A stretch of 64,000 nt of DNA, taken from Pythium myriotylum. Its lineage: Eukaryota; Oomycota; Peronosporomycetes; Pythiales; Pythiaceae. The stretch lies in assembly GCA_023091665.1 (NCBI GenBank), contig JALJCQ010000013.1, positions 992,001-1,056,000 of the forward strand, read 5' to 3'. The position numbers and the translations under genes are program-made. The notes below the pieces were generated by a model. That model ran no database searches, was not told the DNA's origin, and worked only from the letters and a program-made list of their open reading frames with translations. This document shows positions 19,724-28,898 of this stretch, in pieces; the first letter of the stretch is position 1, and each line of letters starts with the position of its first letter.

Positions 19724-22578
19724 CTACTGACGTTGCTCCAGCCACTTAGCCAACACATCGCGATCGCGATTGAATTGCTTGCTGCGAAGTCGCACAGTCT
19801 CAAGCGCGGTCTCAATGCTTCGCTTGTATTCCGACGTATCCTTCGTGCTGAAGAACGCTTCGATCTCGTCTGCTTTGGAGGTTTCGCGGAAGCGACCGAC
19901 TATGATAGTGATGGCGACACCGACACCCATCGTTGGCAATTGCTTCGCGATCGAGTCATAATTGCTCGTGAAAAACTCCCAGACGGCATGGAGACCAGTG
20001 ACACCACTTGTTGAACTCCCAAGGAAGGGGAATATGCTCGGGACTTTCAGGCCGTCCGGTCCAAATGCCCACTCTAGCAGCTCGCGCTTAACCTGCACGT
20101 CTGGCACGTGACCGATTGCGGCCATGATGTTCATCTTCTCTTCAGGCGAGTCACTTGCGTCGTGGAACTCTCGAAGCTGTTTCGCCACGGCACGCGAATC
20201 TTCCACCGTCGTGTTCTTCGCGAAGATCTGAAGCACGACACGGCGCAGATCAGGTGACAGCGCAGACTTATCACCGGCCAAGAAGCGAGTCGCGCGCTTG
20301 CGAGCCTCCTGGATCGTAGGCTCGTCTCCAGCACCACCAAGACGCGCGATCACCGTAGCACGGAAGTCAGCAGTGTTGCTGTCGCGCTTGTCTTCGTCAG
20401 TCGGGTCCCATGTGAGACGCTTCATAGACGAGGAGAAGAGATCGCGGATGAGTCCCTTCAGAAGAGGATTGAAGGATTCTCCCTCAAACAGACCCAAGTA
20501 CTTCTCGAGACTACCCGAGATCTCCTTCCAGCACTGGTACTCTGGCTCGTCAGCGTATGCGCACATGAAGTCAAAGGCATCCGCGACGGAGAGCACGCCA
20601 GCCGTAGCGAGAGAGAAGACGCTCCGGACGAGACTGACCCGGTCGATGACCCCCAACTCACGTGACTTGACGGGTTCCTGCAGTTTCTTCCACATGTCGG
20701 ACGAGTAGTTGACGATGTAGAAGTTGGACCGGTTCGGGTTGAGTTTGACCCACGCGGACGTCGACGGCACAGCTGCGTTGAGTCGGGTGACAACGTCGTC
20801 GCTCGCAGCGAGTGGCGTTGTGATTGCGTTGTCCGCGGCTGCGGCGGTTTTCGCGTCCCAGATACCAATGCGCGTGGGAGTCTTGGCATCCTCGGATGTG
20901 ACCAACGTGAGAGGCACGTCCCAGAGCGTGGCGTCATCTTTTTTGAGATCGAAATCGCTGAAGAATCGCTCCTGTGTGAGCGTGAGCCTACCGTCGGCGG
21001 CACGATTAACCGTCACGAGAGGGTATCCTGTCTGCTTGGTCCAGGTGTTGGCCATTTGGGTGATCTTGAGTCCGGAGACCTGTTCGAGCGCGTCCCACAG
21101 ATCCTCTGTTTTGGTGTTTTGGTAGCTGAACTTGACGAGGTAGTTGTGGACGCCTTGGTAGAAGACGTCATGTCCGAGGAAATCCGCGAGCATGCGGACG
21201 ACACTCGCGCCTTTCTCGTACGAGATGGCGTCGAAGATTTCCATGACTTCTTTCGGGTGGTGGACCTCGACCTCGATGGGATGGGAACTCACCATGGCGT
21301 CTCTCCCGAGTGCCGGGTTCACAGTGTCTTTCACAAAGAGTTCCCACACCTTCCACTCTGGGAAGATGGCGTCGACGGCGGCGAACTGCATGTAGGAAGC
21401 AAAGCCTTCGTTGAGCCAGAGTCCGGTCCACCAGTCCATCGTCACGAGGTTGCCGAACCATTGATGCGCCAGTTCGTGAGCAATGACTTGGGCAGCCAGG
21501 ACCTTGCCTTCATGGCTCGTATCTTCGTCGAGAAGGAGCACCATTTCACCATACGTGATCAATCCCCAGTTCTCCATGGCCATGGACCAATTAGGAACAG
21601 ACACCATGTCGACTTTCTTGAGTGGATAAGGGATCTTGAACTGGTCCATGAAGAAAGCAAGTGCCTTTACAGCAAAGTCGGCAGCAAAGCGACCACGCTC
21701 AGCTTTTCCCGGCTGAGCATACACCGTGACGATTATGCCGTCGTCGGTTGTGGCGCTGACCGTATCGAATTCACCGACGGCCAAGGCCACGATGTACGTG
21801 GACATGGTTGGCGTCTCGGCAAACTTCCAGTACTTCTCATTGGCTTCGTCCTTTCGAGTCAGCTTGTTGAGATGAGCGTTCTTCTTTGGACGAATTTCGG
21901 TCTCCACCACTTCGGTGTTGAACAACGCCGTGAGGTTGGTCTCCGTGACCATGGAAACCTCGAAGCGCGCTTTGATCGCAGGCTCGTCCCAGCACACGAA
22001 CACACGGCGCGCGTCGCAAGGCTCGAACTGGGTCGATGCCATGACTCGTTTCTCGTTGTCGACACTGTACTCGGTGCGGAAAAAGCCGCGCTGTTTATCG
22101 TTAATGAAACCATGGAATCGCAGCGAGAGCGTGACCGTCGAGTCGACAGGCAATGGCTCCGCGAAGTGGAACGTGACGCTCTCGTCATCGGGCACGAACT
22201 GGATCTTGGTCGCAGGCAGTTTCTTCGTCGACGCGTCGCCTTCGCTGCTGCCACCAGGCACTTCGACCGCCACGTCAAACACGCAGAGCTCGATGGCGTG
22301 GCAAGTGATCGTGTCTGTGGCCTCATTGACGCGCAGCTGCACGCGCTCAGAGGCCTCGAAGCGGAAGTTCATGAGGTCGATGACATCGTAGTCGATCCAG
22401 TACTGCATTATGATACGAGTGCACACGGACAGCGAGCGATTAGAATCGGAGCGAGTTGAGGAGGGTGGCGAGTACGAGTGTTTCGTTGAGGACTCACCTT
22501 GATGGGCCGGACGGCGGTGGGCAGTCGAGCGAACGTGGGCTTGGGGGTCTTGGAGTGGTCGCACGAGTGGGTCGCCAT
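19724..22578 (-). CDS. M1 family metallo-aminopeptidase (puromycin-sensitive type), copy 2
   Basis: Exons 22498-22578 and 19724-22402 give 919 residues; the intron is identical in place and apparently in sequence to that of copy 1. HELAH, WLNEGFASY and ISYEKGASVVRML are all kept. The exopeptidase motif reads MAMEN instead of GAMEN, a different change from copy 1 at the same residue. Differences from copy 1 are concentrated in three blocks: around the MAMEN motif (about 21507-21730), around 21880-22080, and the 3' end (19724-20160, including a net 15-base difference). Such clustered divergence in the substrate-facing region, with identical sequence between, suggests gene conversion or selection for different peptide preference. 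Cytosolic location is inferred from the lack of a signal peptide. Confidence 0.93.
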
Positions 22579-23214
22579 GGCGTCCGAGAGTGAATTTGCG
22601 AGTGAGCGCAGGAAGAGAAGAGCTCCTTCCCCCACGGGGGGAGGAGCTTTCGAAGCCTGCGGCGGCGGTTTCGGGTGCTAAGAATGTTGGCCACTACCAC
22701 CATTCACCACTGCCCCAGTTGACATCCTGATGACAGTTGGTTGCATAGCCAATGCAGCTGACAAATACGAGCTTATCTTTTGTTGAGCTATTCGCGCGCC
22801 AGTGGAATCCACTTGTCAGAGGAACGACGACTTCATGCCCCCGAGTGGTGTGGCACCCCATCCTCCCCACGATTCCATCGAGTTGGGGAGAGTGTTGGAC
22901 AGCCGCCACCATTCATCGCCGTCATCAGATGACATTCTGGTGCAAAAGCAGTAGACGCACAGGAAGGGCCCACCCCACCGGCGGCGTGCGAGTCGCCGCG
23001 CCAGTCGCTGCCGTCGTTGTATTAATATCCCGCACATGGAGTGTCGAGTGGATACAGTGCTGAGAGTTGTTGCAGTCGTGACACGACGCTGAACATGGCA
23101 TCTGAGCGGAGGGTGCTCACACGTCGCATGCAGCTCATATCGTTTATTACTTCGTAATTTTTGCGGATTCTAATTGGTCGATTATAAACCACGAGCGGAG
23201 AAGATCTCCGAAAC
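22579..23214. other. Intergenic region, divergent promoters
   Basis: About 640 bases between the divergent starts of aminopeptidase copy 2 and an RNI-like gene. A degenerate motif related to ACCACCATTCA...CCAGTTGACAT occurs near 22694, again near 22908, and in the copy 1 flank near 18548. It may be a remnant of the duplicated upstream DNA. No gene is seen. Confidence 0.5.
22621..22648. repeat. GC-rich inverted repeat upstream of aminopeptidase copy 2
   Basis: AGCTCCTTCCCC at 22621-22632 pairs with GGGGAGGAGCT at 22638-22648 with one bulged base and a short loop. It lies 43 bases upstream of the start codon. Copy 1 has a different hairpin at the comparable place. Confidence 0.7.
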
Positions 23215-24984
23215 ATGAAGCGCCTCCTCTCGCTCCTTCGCCCTGCCCAGGACGAGCGAGCTCGGCGCCGCGCTCGCAGCGAGCCCACCGATCTCTTCTT
23301 CGGCCGCCTGCCGCCGCTGCTCGTGCGCGAGGCCGTCATCCCGTTCCTCGCAGCACCGCCAGAACTCCTCAGCTTGCAGGAACAAGGCTTCAGTCTGCGC
23401 GCGTACAAGCAGGCGCTGCTCCCTCTTCGACGAGTGTCACGCCAGTGGCTCGCCGTGGTGCGCGAACTGCAGCAAGATGCTCGGGGCAAAGTGATCTGCT
23501 TGGTGTTTCACTGCGGCGACGGAGGCGAGTTCCATCGAGAACAGCGACGAGCGACTCGCAAAGGCGCCACGCTCCAGCAGCTACAGATTGTCACGGGAGT
23601 GGCGCTGGACAGATGGGACGAAGGGTTTGTACTGAAGAACTATAGATCGCTGCGGCCGACGGGATTGTCACGGCAGTCGTGGGGACTCGTTTTCTCAGAA
23701 CTGCCAAAGTTAGTGCGTCTCGATCTCTCGACGATGGCTGCGGATCTCCTTGGGGAAGTCTTGCAACAATCGTCAACGTCTTGTCCGAATGTCCAAGCGC
23801 TCGTTCTCCCATTCAATCAAGATGCCGTGGCGCCAAAGCTTCCTGATCTGGTGAGCCAAATCTCTACGGCGTTGGAGCGCTGGTTTCTGAGTAACGGCGG
23901 GCTCAAAATGTTCTGGATCCCGTGGATACCAGAGGATCAGCGCACTGAGCTATCGGATATCATCGCAGCGGTCGCGACTTTCTGCCCTCAGATTGAACAA
24001 TTTTGTGGCTGGCACTTGGATATGAGGAATGGACCTTTTGATCGATCTCATCCTGTCGAGGAGTCTGTTTGGATTCAGTTCTGCAATACGTGCACTCGCC
24101 TTCAAACGTTTGAGTGGTGTTTGGTGAAGCTAAGCAAGCGATCGATCGAACAGTTTTGCGCCACTGAGCGACCACAGCTGATCGCACTCTCGATCGTTGA
24201 TCAAGGCGCTGAATTTGACGTAGATTTTGACAGCCTGGAGGTTCTCCAACCCATTTTCTCCGTATCTCCCAACCTGAGGATATTCGAGTTCATGCAATCC
24301 GAGTCTCCAAACGATGCGTGGTCTGATCGTGAAGGGGTACCCGCCGATCGACTATGTGAGTATGTCTCACAGAATTGCCGCTTCTTGGAAGAGATGATAT
24401 TCTACACCTACTCTCAGTTGGATCCCTCACCAGTTCTGACTGAGCGTGGTGCGATTGAGCTGATCAAGCTCCCTTTCATGCAGAAACTGGCCCTCTACTC
24501 TATCCAGCTCGAAAGAAATGGCCTCGTCAAATTGCTGGAGGTCGCTGCAAGCGACAGTCGGACGCGTCCTCTTTACTTGACTATGCAAGCGAATACCCCA
24601 TGCCACAGTCAGATTGTGCGATTACTCGAGCATTTGGAGACCCGAGAACCATTTCAACGTCGAGTCCACCTTGTCTTCGAGCAAATGCGCTTGCGTAACG
24701 TCAGCTATGAGCTCGAGCCACACCTGCGAACTCCCAATTATTCGCTGCTTCAACTCATCAGCAAGCTCGACAAGAGATCGAAGAACCTTCGCCTGGATGC
24801 AAAAGTTAAGGCGACAAGGCACGGCGACGTCTTCCAACTTCGCGAGGTCCGAGTCCGTTTCAATCACGATGGAAGTGGAACCAGCGATGATAGCGAGTAC
24901 GGAGTCAAGCTTGTCGTGCCTGAGCCGGGCATGTTGCGGGAGAGTGTGAGAGCCCAGCGAGAGGCGCAGCAGGTGAGCGAATGA
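23215..24984 (+). CDS. F-box-like / RNI-like leucine-rich protein (type B, 589 aa)
   Basis: Single exon with ATG at 23215 (MKRLLSLLRP). The F-box-like head is at about residues 25-90: RLPPLLVREAVIPFLAAP and then LRRVSRQWLAVVRELQQ. Leucine-rich segments follow, e.g. LPKLVRLDLSTM, SCPNVQALVLPF, LERWFLSNGGLKMFWIPW, FCPQIEQFCGWHLDM and LIKLPFMQKLALYSI. This is the same order of blocks as in the gene at 13489. No catalytic residues are visible. A role as a substrate receptor of a ubiquitin ligase is possible from the fold only. The tail after about residue 560 is charged and unlike the other copies. Confidence 0.8.
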   Translation: MKRLLSLLRPAQDERARRRARSEPTDLFFGRLPPLLVREAVIPFLAAPPELLSLQEQGFSLRAYKQALLPLRRVSRQWLAVVRELQQDARGKVICLVFHCGDGGEFHREQRRATRKGATLQQLQIVTGVALDRWDEGFVLKNYRSLRPTGLSRQSWGLVFSELPKLVRLDLSTMAADLLGEVLQQSSTSCPNVQALVLPFNQDAVAPKLPDLVSQISTALERWFLSNGGLKMFWIPWIPEDQRTELSDIIAAVATFCPQIEQFCGWHLDMRNGPFDRSHPVEESVWIQFCNTCTRLQTFEWCLVKLSKRSIEQFCATERPQLIALSIVDQGAEFDVDFDSLEVLQPIFSVSPNLRIFEFMQSESPNDAWSDREGVPADRLCEYVSQNCRFLEEMIFYTYSQLDPSPVLTERGAIELIKLPFMQKLALYSIQLERNGLVKLLEVAASDSRTRPLYLTMQANTPCHSQIVRLLEHLETREPFQRRVHLVFEQMRLRNVSYELEPHLRTPNYSLLQLISKLDKRSKNLRLDAKVKATRHGDVFQLREVRVRFNHDGSGTSDDSEYGVKLVVPEPGMLRESVRAQREAQQVSE

Positions 24985-25230
24985 TCTGTCGAACGTCACA
25001 GGGAGTGACGACAACTTCGCCATCTCTTAACCAAGTACAGAATGGCTGGTGAAGACCGTGATATACTCAGTTAAAGTGGCCCCCTAAATGTGAGATTCGG
25101 TTAGAATCCAGTGAAGTGATTCAGTCTGAAGCTCAAGTCCACGCATATCAGATTAGTCCGCTCTCTCTCTCACTCTCTCATCATGGTGGAGATTCAGCGG
25201 AGATCCAGTCATTCCACAATTTTCACCACG

Positions 25231-25620
25231 ATGCGCACGTCGCTACTGCTGAGTTTGCTCGCCGCTGGCGTGGCGACCACGCAGGCGACCGAATGCACGT
25301 ACGAGCAGGTCGCGGCCTCGGCCACCAAGACCGAGATTCTGAACGCCAACGCCATGTGCCAAGTGCCCAGAGGCGAACTCAACGGGACCAGTGACGAGGA
25401 GACTCGGGCGTACTGTGAGAAGAATGAACACTGCATCATGGCACTTTCGGCAGCCCTGGACGCACTCCCGGACTGTACAATCCAAGGCGAAAACGTTCGA
25501 CTCGCGTTCGCGAAGAACCAACGGAACATCCTCGAAGCGTGCGAAAACGCCGGGCTCCAACTCTCGACTTCGAGGCAACGCCGGCGGCTCAAAGGTCACG
25601 ACGGTCACGTAAATAAATGA
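25231..25620 (+). CDS. Elicitin-like secreted protein (129 aa)
   Basis: The product begins with a clear signal peptide (MRTSLLLSLLAAGVATTQAT), then a domain with exactly six cysteines spaced like elicitins: two far apart, a close pair CEKNEHC, then LPDC and EAC. Elicitins are small oomycete proteins secreted to the apoplast or cell wall that bind sterols and lipids, and plants recognise some of them. The first spacing inside the close pair is five residues rather than the usual four, so this is an elicitin-like (ELL) form rather than a canonical one. A basic tail (RQRRRLKGHDGH) follows the domain. An in-frame ATG at 25183 would add 16 residues before the signal peptide and is less likely. It is a lone copy here. 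Confidence 0.85.
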   Translation: MRTSLLLSLLAAGVATTQATECTYEQVAASATKTEILNANAMCQVPRGELNGTSDEETRAYCEKNEHCIMALSAALDALPDCTIQGENVRLAFAKNQRNILEACENAGLQLSTSRQRRRLKGHDGHVNK

Positions 25621-25892
25621 CATATTCTCTCATCTTTGAGGTTCACGTCCTTTGGCTACGATGGAAAAGAGATGTCTTTATAGGCTTCGGGCACATCACC
25701 ATCCGAAGCTGTGAACGTCCAGAGGTGCCCATCAAGTCGCTTTCGCGACGATGGACGGTCATTTGATCTTGGCAGGGCGATTGTTCATACACTGGCCCAT
25801 CCTCAATGGCCGGGCACTTTGACAATCGCCTTGACGGGGCATTACGAGGATCCGACTTGGGTGCCACTCCTCCAGTCTCGAATCAGGAGGTT

Positions 25893-25937
25893 CAGTGACT
25901 GTAAGTAACTACGACACGTAGTTACTTACAGTCACTG
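25893..25937. repeat. Perfect 21-bp inverted repeat with 3-nt loop
   Basis: The arm at 25893-25913 (beginning CAGTGACTGTAAG) is matched exactly by its reverse complement at 25917-25937, leaving only ACA as the loop. The arms contain GTAAGTAACTAC. It is 270 bases after the stop of the elicitin-like gene, so it may be read through in its 3' flank. A small-RNA hairpin, a replication-slippage palindrome or a mini-element relic are all possible. Confidence 0.9.
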
Positions 25938-26699
25938 CGATATGGTCCAGCTATTCGACCAAGGATCGATGGCGGGGAAAATGCACCTCCCGCAAATACA
26001 TCGTGCTTCGCAGTTTCATCTGGGAGCAAGAGCAGCTGAGAGACAATTTATTTGCCTCATCGCCTCAATAAGAGGACGCGTGTCGTAACGCGCCGACAAG
26101 TCGAAGAGTAGTGCGGACTCACTCCACGAGCCTGTTCATTCTGCCCATCGTTCTGATCTTCAATTCATCGACTCGCGACCGATTCCGAGAGCATGAAGTA
26201 AAGTTGAGCTGGAGTTCATTACAGAGGTGTTGATATTGCCTTTTCTAAAAGGCAATCTTCATTAAAATGGACCATACGGTGTATCCGTTCGACGTCGCTG
26301 TAATACCAGCAGGATCGATCATCATACATCCCAATACGATGAGTCTTGCTATGACGAGTGGAGCATCGGCATCGAGTTAGTTGTGCCTCATTGTAGTCTT
26401 GGTGCAGGGACATACAGACCACAATCCATGGACATCGCGCGATTTCCGGATCAAATCCAACTTTGCAACGTCCACTCGGCTGTCCTGCGAGAAACCATTC
26501 CATCTCAACAAAGGGACAAATAGCTATAACCCGGAATGAATATCCCCGCAACTCCAGCGTTGCCATCACCGGTGGGAGAGGATGAAAGGGGCTTCAGCAT
26601 CACACCGACCTGACTCAACGGCTCGAATGATATATTGTACTCACAGAACAATGATCATGATTATACAAATGAAGTCTATTGAGCTCAACTAGTGAATCC

Positions 26700-27330
26700 T
26701 AATAGGTCGAGGGGGCTACGGTCAAGTGGCCTACAAGGTCACTGTGGGGTGCCTGGGAAGGTCCCCACGGACGTATGTCGTTGAGGAGTCTGTGTGGAAG
26801 GTCGTCGTGACCAACACTGGAGTTGCATGGTTGACGTGCAGGCTGGCGCCCGTCTGCACAGCGCCATTCACCAACGAGTCATCTTGTTGTGGGCGCGAGA
26901 GTGCCCGGTCCATTGACTCACACGTAGCGGGCCAGCCAGTACCTGCGCTTGTTGGTAAAGCCCATGGAGGGAACGATTGCGAGGCGGGCGATGTTCGCGG
27001 ATGATGATGATGATGATGCAGGTGGAGTCTATTGAGTTCAACTAGTGAATCCTAGCGATGTTCGCGGAGCTGACGAAGGAGCAGCGCGTTGGTGCCGATG
27101 ACCTCGAGCAACGGGAGCTTGAGGGAGCGAGCGGCAAAGAGGCCTACGAGAAGGCCCCCATGTATCCCGCTACTCACAGAACAATCCATGCGGCGTAAGT
27201 GACACGGCAGGTCAATGGTACATTTCTAAACCCCAGACTGTCGTCTCGCGGGTCTCTGTGGAGTCGATTGGCAAAACACCAAGGACCTTCATTGAAAGGC
27301 CATCAGGTAACCATCGCCAAAGACCCACCG
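26700..27330 (+). pseudogene. Coding-like relic, family unknown
   Basis: Several plus-strand segments read like protein but do not join as one open frame. One is a stretch with VAYKVTVGCLGRSPRTYVVE (about 26726-26790). A second runs ASQYLRLLVKPMEG...RRAMFAELTKEQRVGADDLEQ, interrupted by the insertion at 27002-27054, up to a GTAAGT donor-like site near 27197. A third segment after a CAG near 27237 reads VSVESIGKTPRTFIERPS. The first and third resemble each other. It could be a decayed multi-exon gene or an unrecognised spliced gene; I do not recognise the family. Confidence 0.3.
26988..27068. mobile_element. 53-bp insertion flanked by 14-bp direct repeats
   Basis: GCGATGTTCGCGGA occurs at 26988-27001 and again at 27055-27068. 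The 53 bases between begin with a (TGA/ATG) run and end AACTAGTGAATCCTA. Removing the insert and one repeat restores an uninterrupted reading frame (RRAMFAELTKEQ). A related end sequence (about 30 bases, ending AACTAGTGAATCCTA) lies at 26671-26701 on the same strand. This fits a target-site duplication made by a very small element; its class is unknown. Confidence 0.55.
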
Positions 27331-27483
27331 ATCATTAGAACCACTTGAGATGACCGACTGCAAATCTACAAATCTCGAGAACCTCCTGCAAAAGTTTGCT
27401 TCTGATCTATGACAGGAAACCACTGCGCCAAACCGTAATCGCCTCGTGTTGGAGGCGAAGTGGTGGTGGTGGTGTGTCGGGAA

Positions 27484-27486
<3 letters not shown>

Positions 27487-27515
<29 letters not shown>
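27487..27515. repeat. Homopolymer run of 29 G
   Basis: Twenty-nine consecutive G, preceded by a GTG-repeat tract at about 27460-27474. Runs of this length are length-unstable and prone to sequencing error, so the exact count should not be trusted. The proline-rich frames on the opposite strand come from this run. Confidence 0.9.
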
Positions 27516-28898
27516 TAGATTATTGAGGATTTTGCGAGCGTTCCGCGACTCAACAGCACTGGTGTGTGTCTCAGCCATGTGGTCCGAGCGTTTCCGATTG
27601 GCTCACAGCAGACCGGAGGATCCGATCCACCGAATCTCCTCGACAAACCTGCGGGTTCCCCACCGCTGTGTCTCGCCGTTGCTCGTGATGCGGGGCTCAG
27701 GGGTATCGAAGCAGTACTGTATCACCTGAGCCTCACGTGCTCCTCACTGTAAGCACACTGTAATTACAGCCCTTGAACACTTGCATCGAAATACTTGGCA
27801 CAACGCAATCTCCGTTTATGAGTGTTGAGTGCTGGTCACACAATGGACGGGAATCGTCACGTTGTGTCTGGCAAGCGTCTGTGATTACAAGTTGAAATCA
27901 TCGAAGTCGAAGCTGATGGAGGATGACGATCAGATCCGGAGACGCAGGACCGTCCTCGCTGTGCTGGTCGTCTCTTTCGCTCACGCTAAGGATGCCAAAT
28001 GGCGTCTCACCCTTTGTCTTCACCTGCCCAGTCGCTGACGCTTGAAAGCTTGGAGCTCGCGAAAGTCTAGCAGTCCTTTCCGCACGCCCTCCTAACAGAG
28101 ACGGAGCCAGCACTGTCGGTGGCTGGTTCAGACGTTGACACATTGACGTGCTGCTTTCGGTCCACAGAAGTCTGGATACGAAAACAGTCCAACGCGAACA
28201 ACAAAGCCACGACAAGCAATTGCGATCAGGTCAAACTTGGATAACGAACGACAGCTCTTCAGACTGAAGAACAAGAGCTCTTGAATTCGATGGACTCTGC
28301 TGGGGCCTGTCTGTTCGAATGCGGTGAACAATCTAGGTACTGTATCTGATCTTGCGCTGATGACAGGGTCCCAACGATTCGTGGTTCCTCCATTCGAAGG
28401 GGCAAACGCGACCTCGCGACACCAGACACTTCTGTCCAGCAGCGACACGACAGCACAATCTCCCCTTCGACCAGTCACGACGAATCAGGATTTTAATGGC
28501 GTCAGGTCATTTTGAAGATCGACCTTCGTGTCATTTCGAAGACTCAGGGTGAGCAGCACCGAGACGTGTTCACCAAGAGCAATATTCATCAACATGTCAT
28601 CGTCATTCGCGTCGGCCGAGACGTCTCGTGGATCAAGACATACGCCGTGATGAGTCACATCATCTCTTTTGTTAGATCTTTGCTCCTGAACCGCTACATG
28701 TCCCACGCTTGCACTTTGTATGTCGCACTCGCTTCGCCATGCAGCGGTCTAGTATCTGCAGCAAAACATAATCCTCTCGCGCAACATCTCATTGCGTCAA
28801 CAGTGTGACACACAGCAGGTGGCTTCTGATGAGTTCGGTTCCGCAGCCAGCATTTTCATTATTGAAATCTCCTCGCCGAGCGCACTCACTTGTCGACG

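Larger units (their letters stand above)
25621..28898. other. Gene-poor region with repeats and coding-like relics
   Basis: 3.3 kb with no gene I can support. It holds the 25893-25937 hairpin, a TSD-flanked insertion at 26988-27068, a coding-like relic over about 26700-27330 and a 29-G run at 27487-27515. A minus-strand frame at 26219-26566 (ATG start, 115 codons) is open but without recognised domain. The stretch 27530-28898 carries short frames on both strands and nothing recognisable. Confidence 0.45.

Noticed and set aside
16803..22459. Long plus-strand open frames (up to 467 codons at 21056-22459) opposite the aminopeptidases
   Set aside because: They mirror the real genes, are rich in residues expected from antisense GC-rich codons, cross the intron, and have no domains.
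26705..26750. Kinase glycine-loop-like reading (IGRGGYGQVAYKV)
   Set aside because: No other kinase motif follows in any frame; likely chance.
27366..27646. Proline-run proteins on the minus strand
   Set aside because: They are just translations of the 29-G run.
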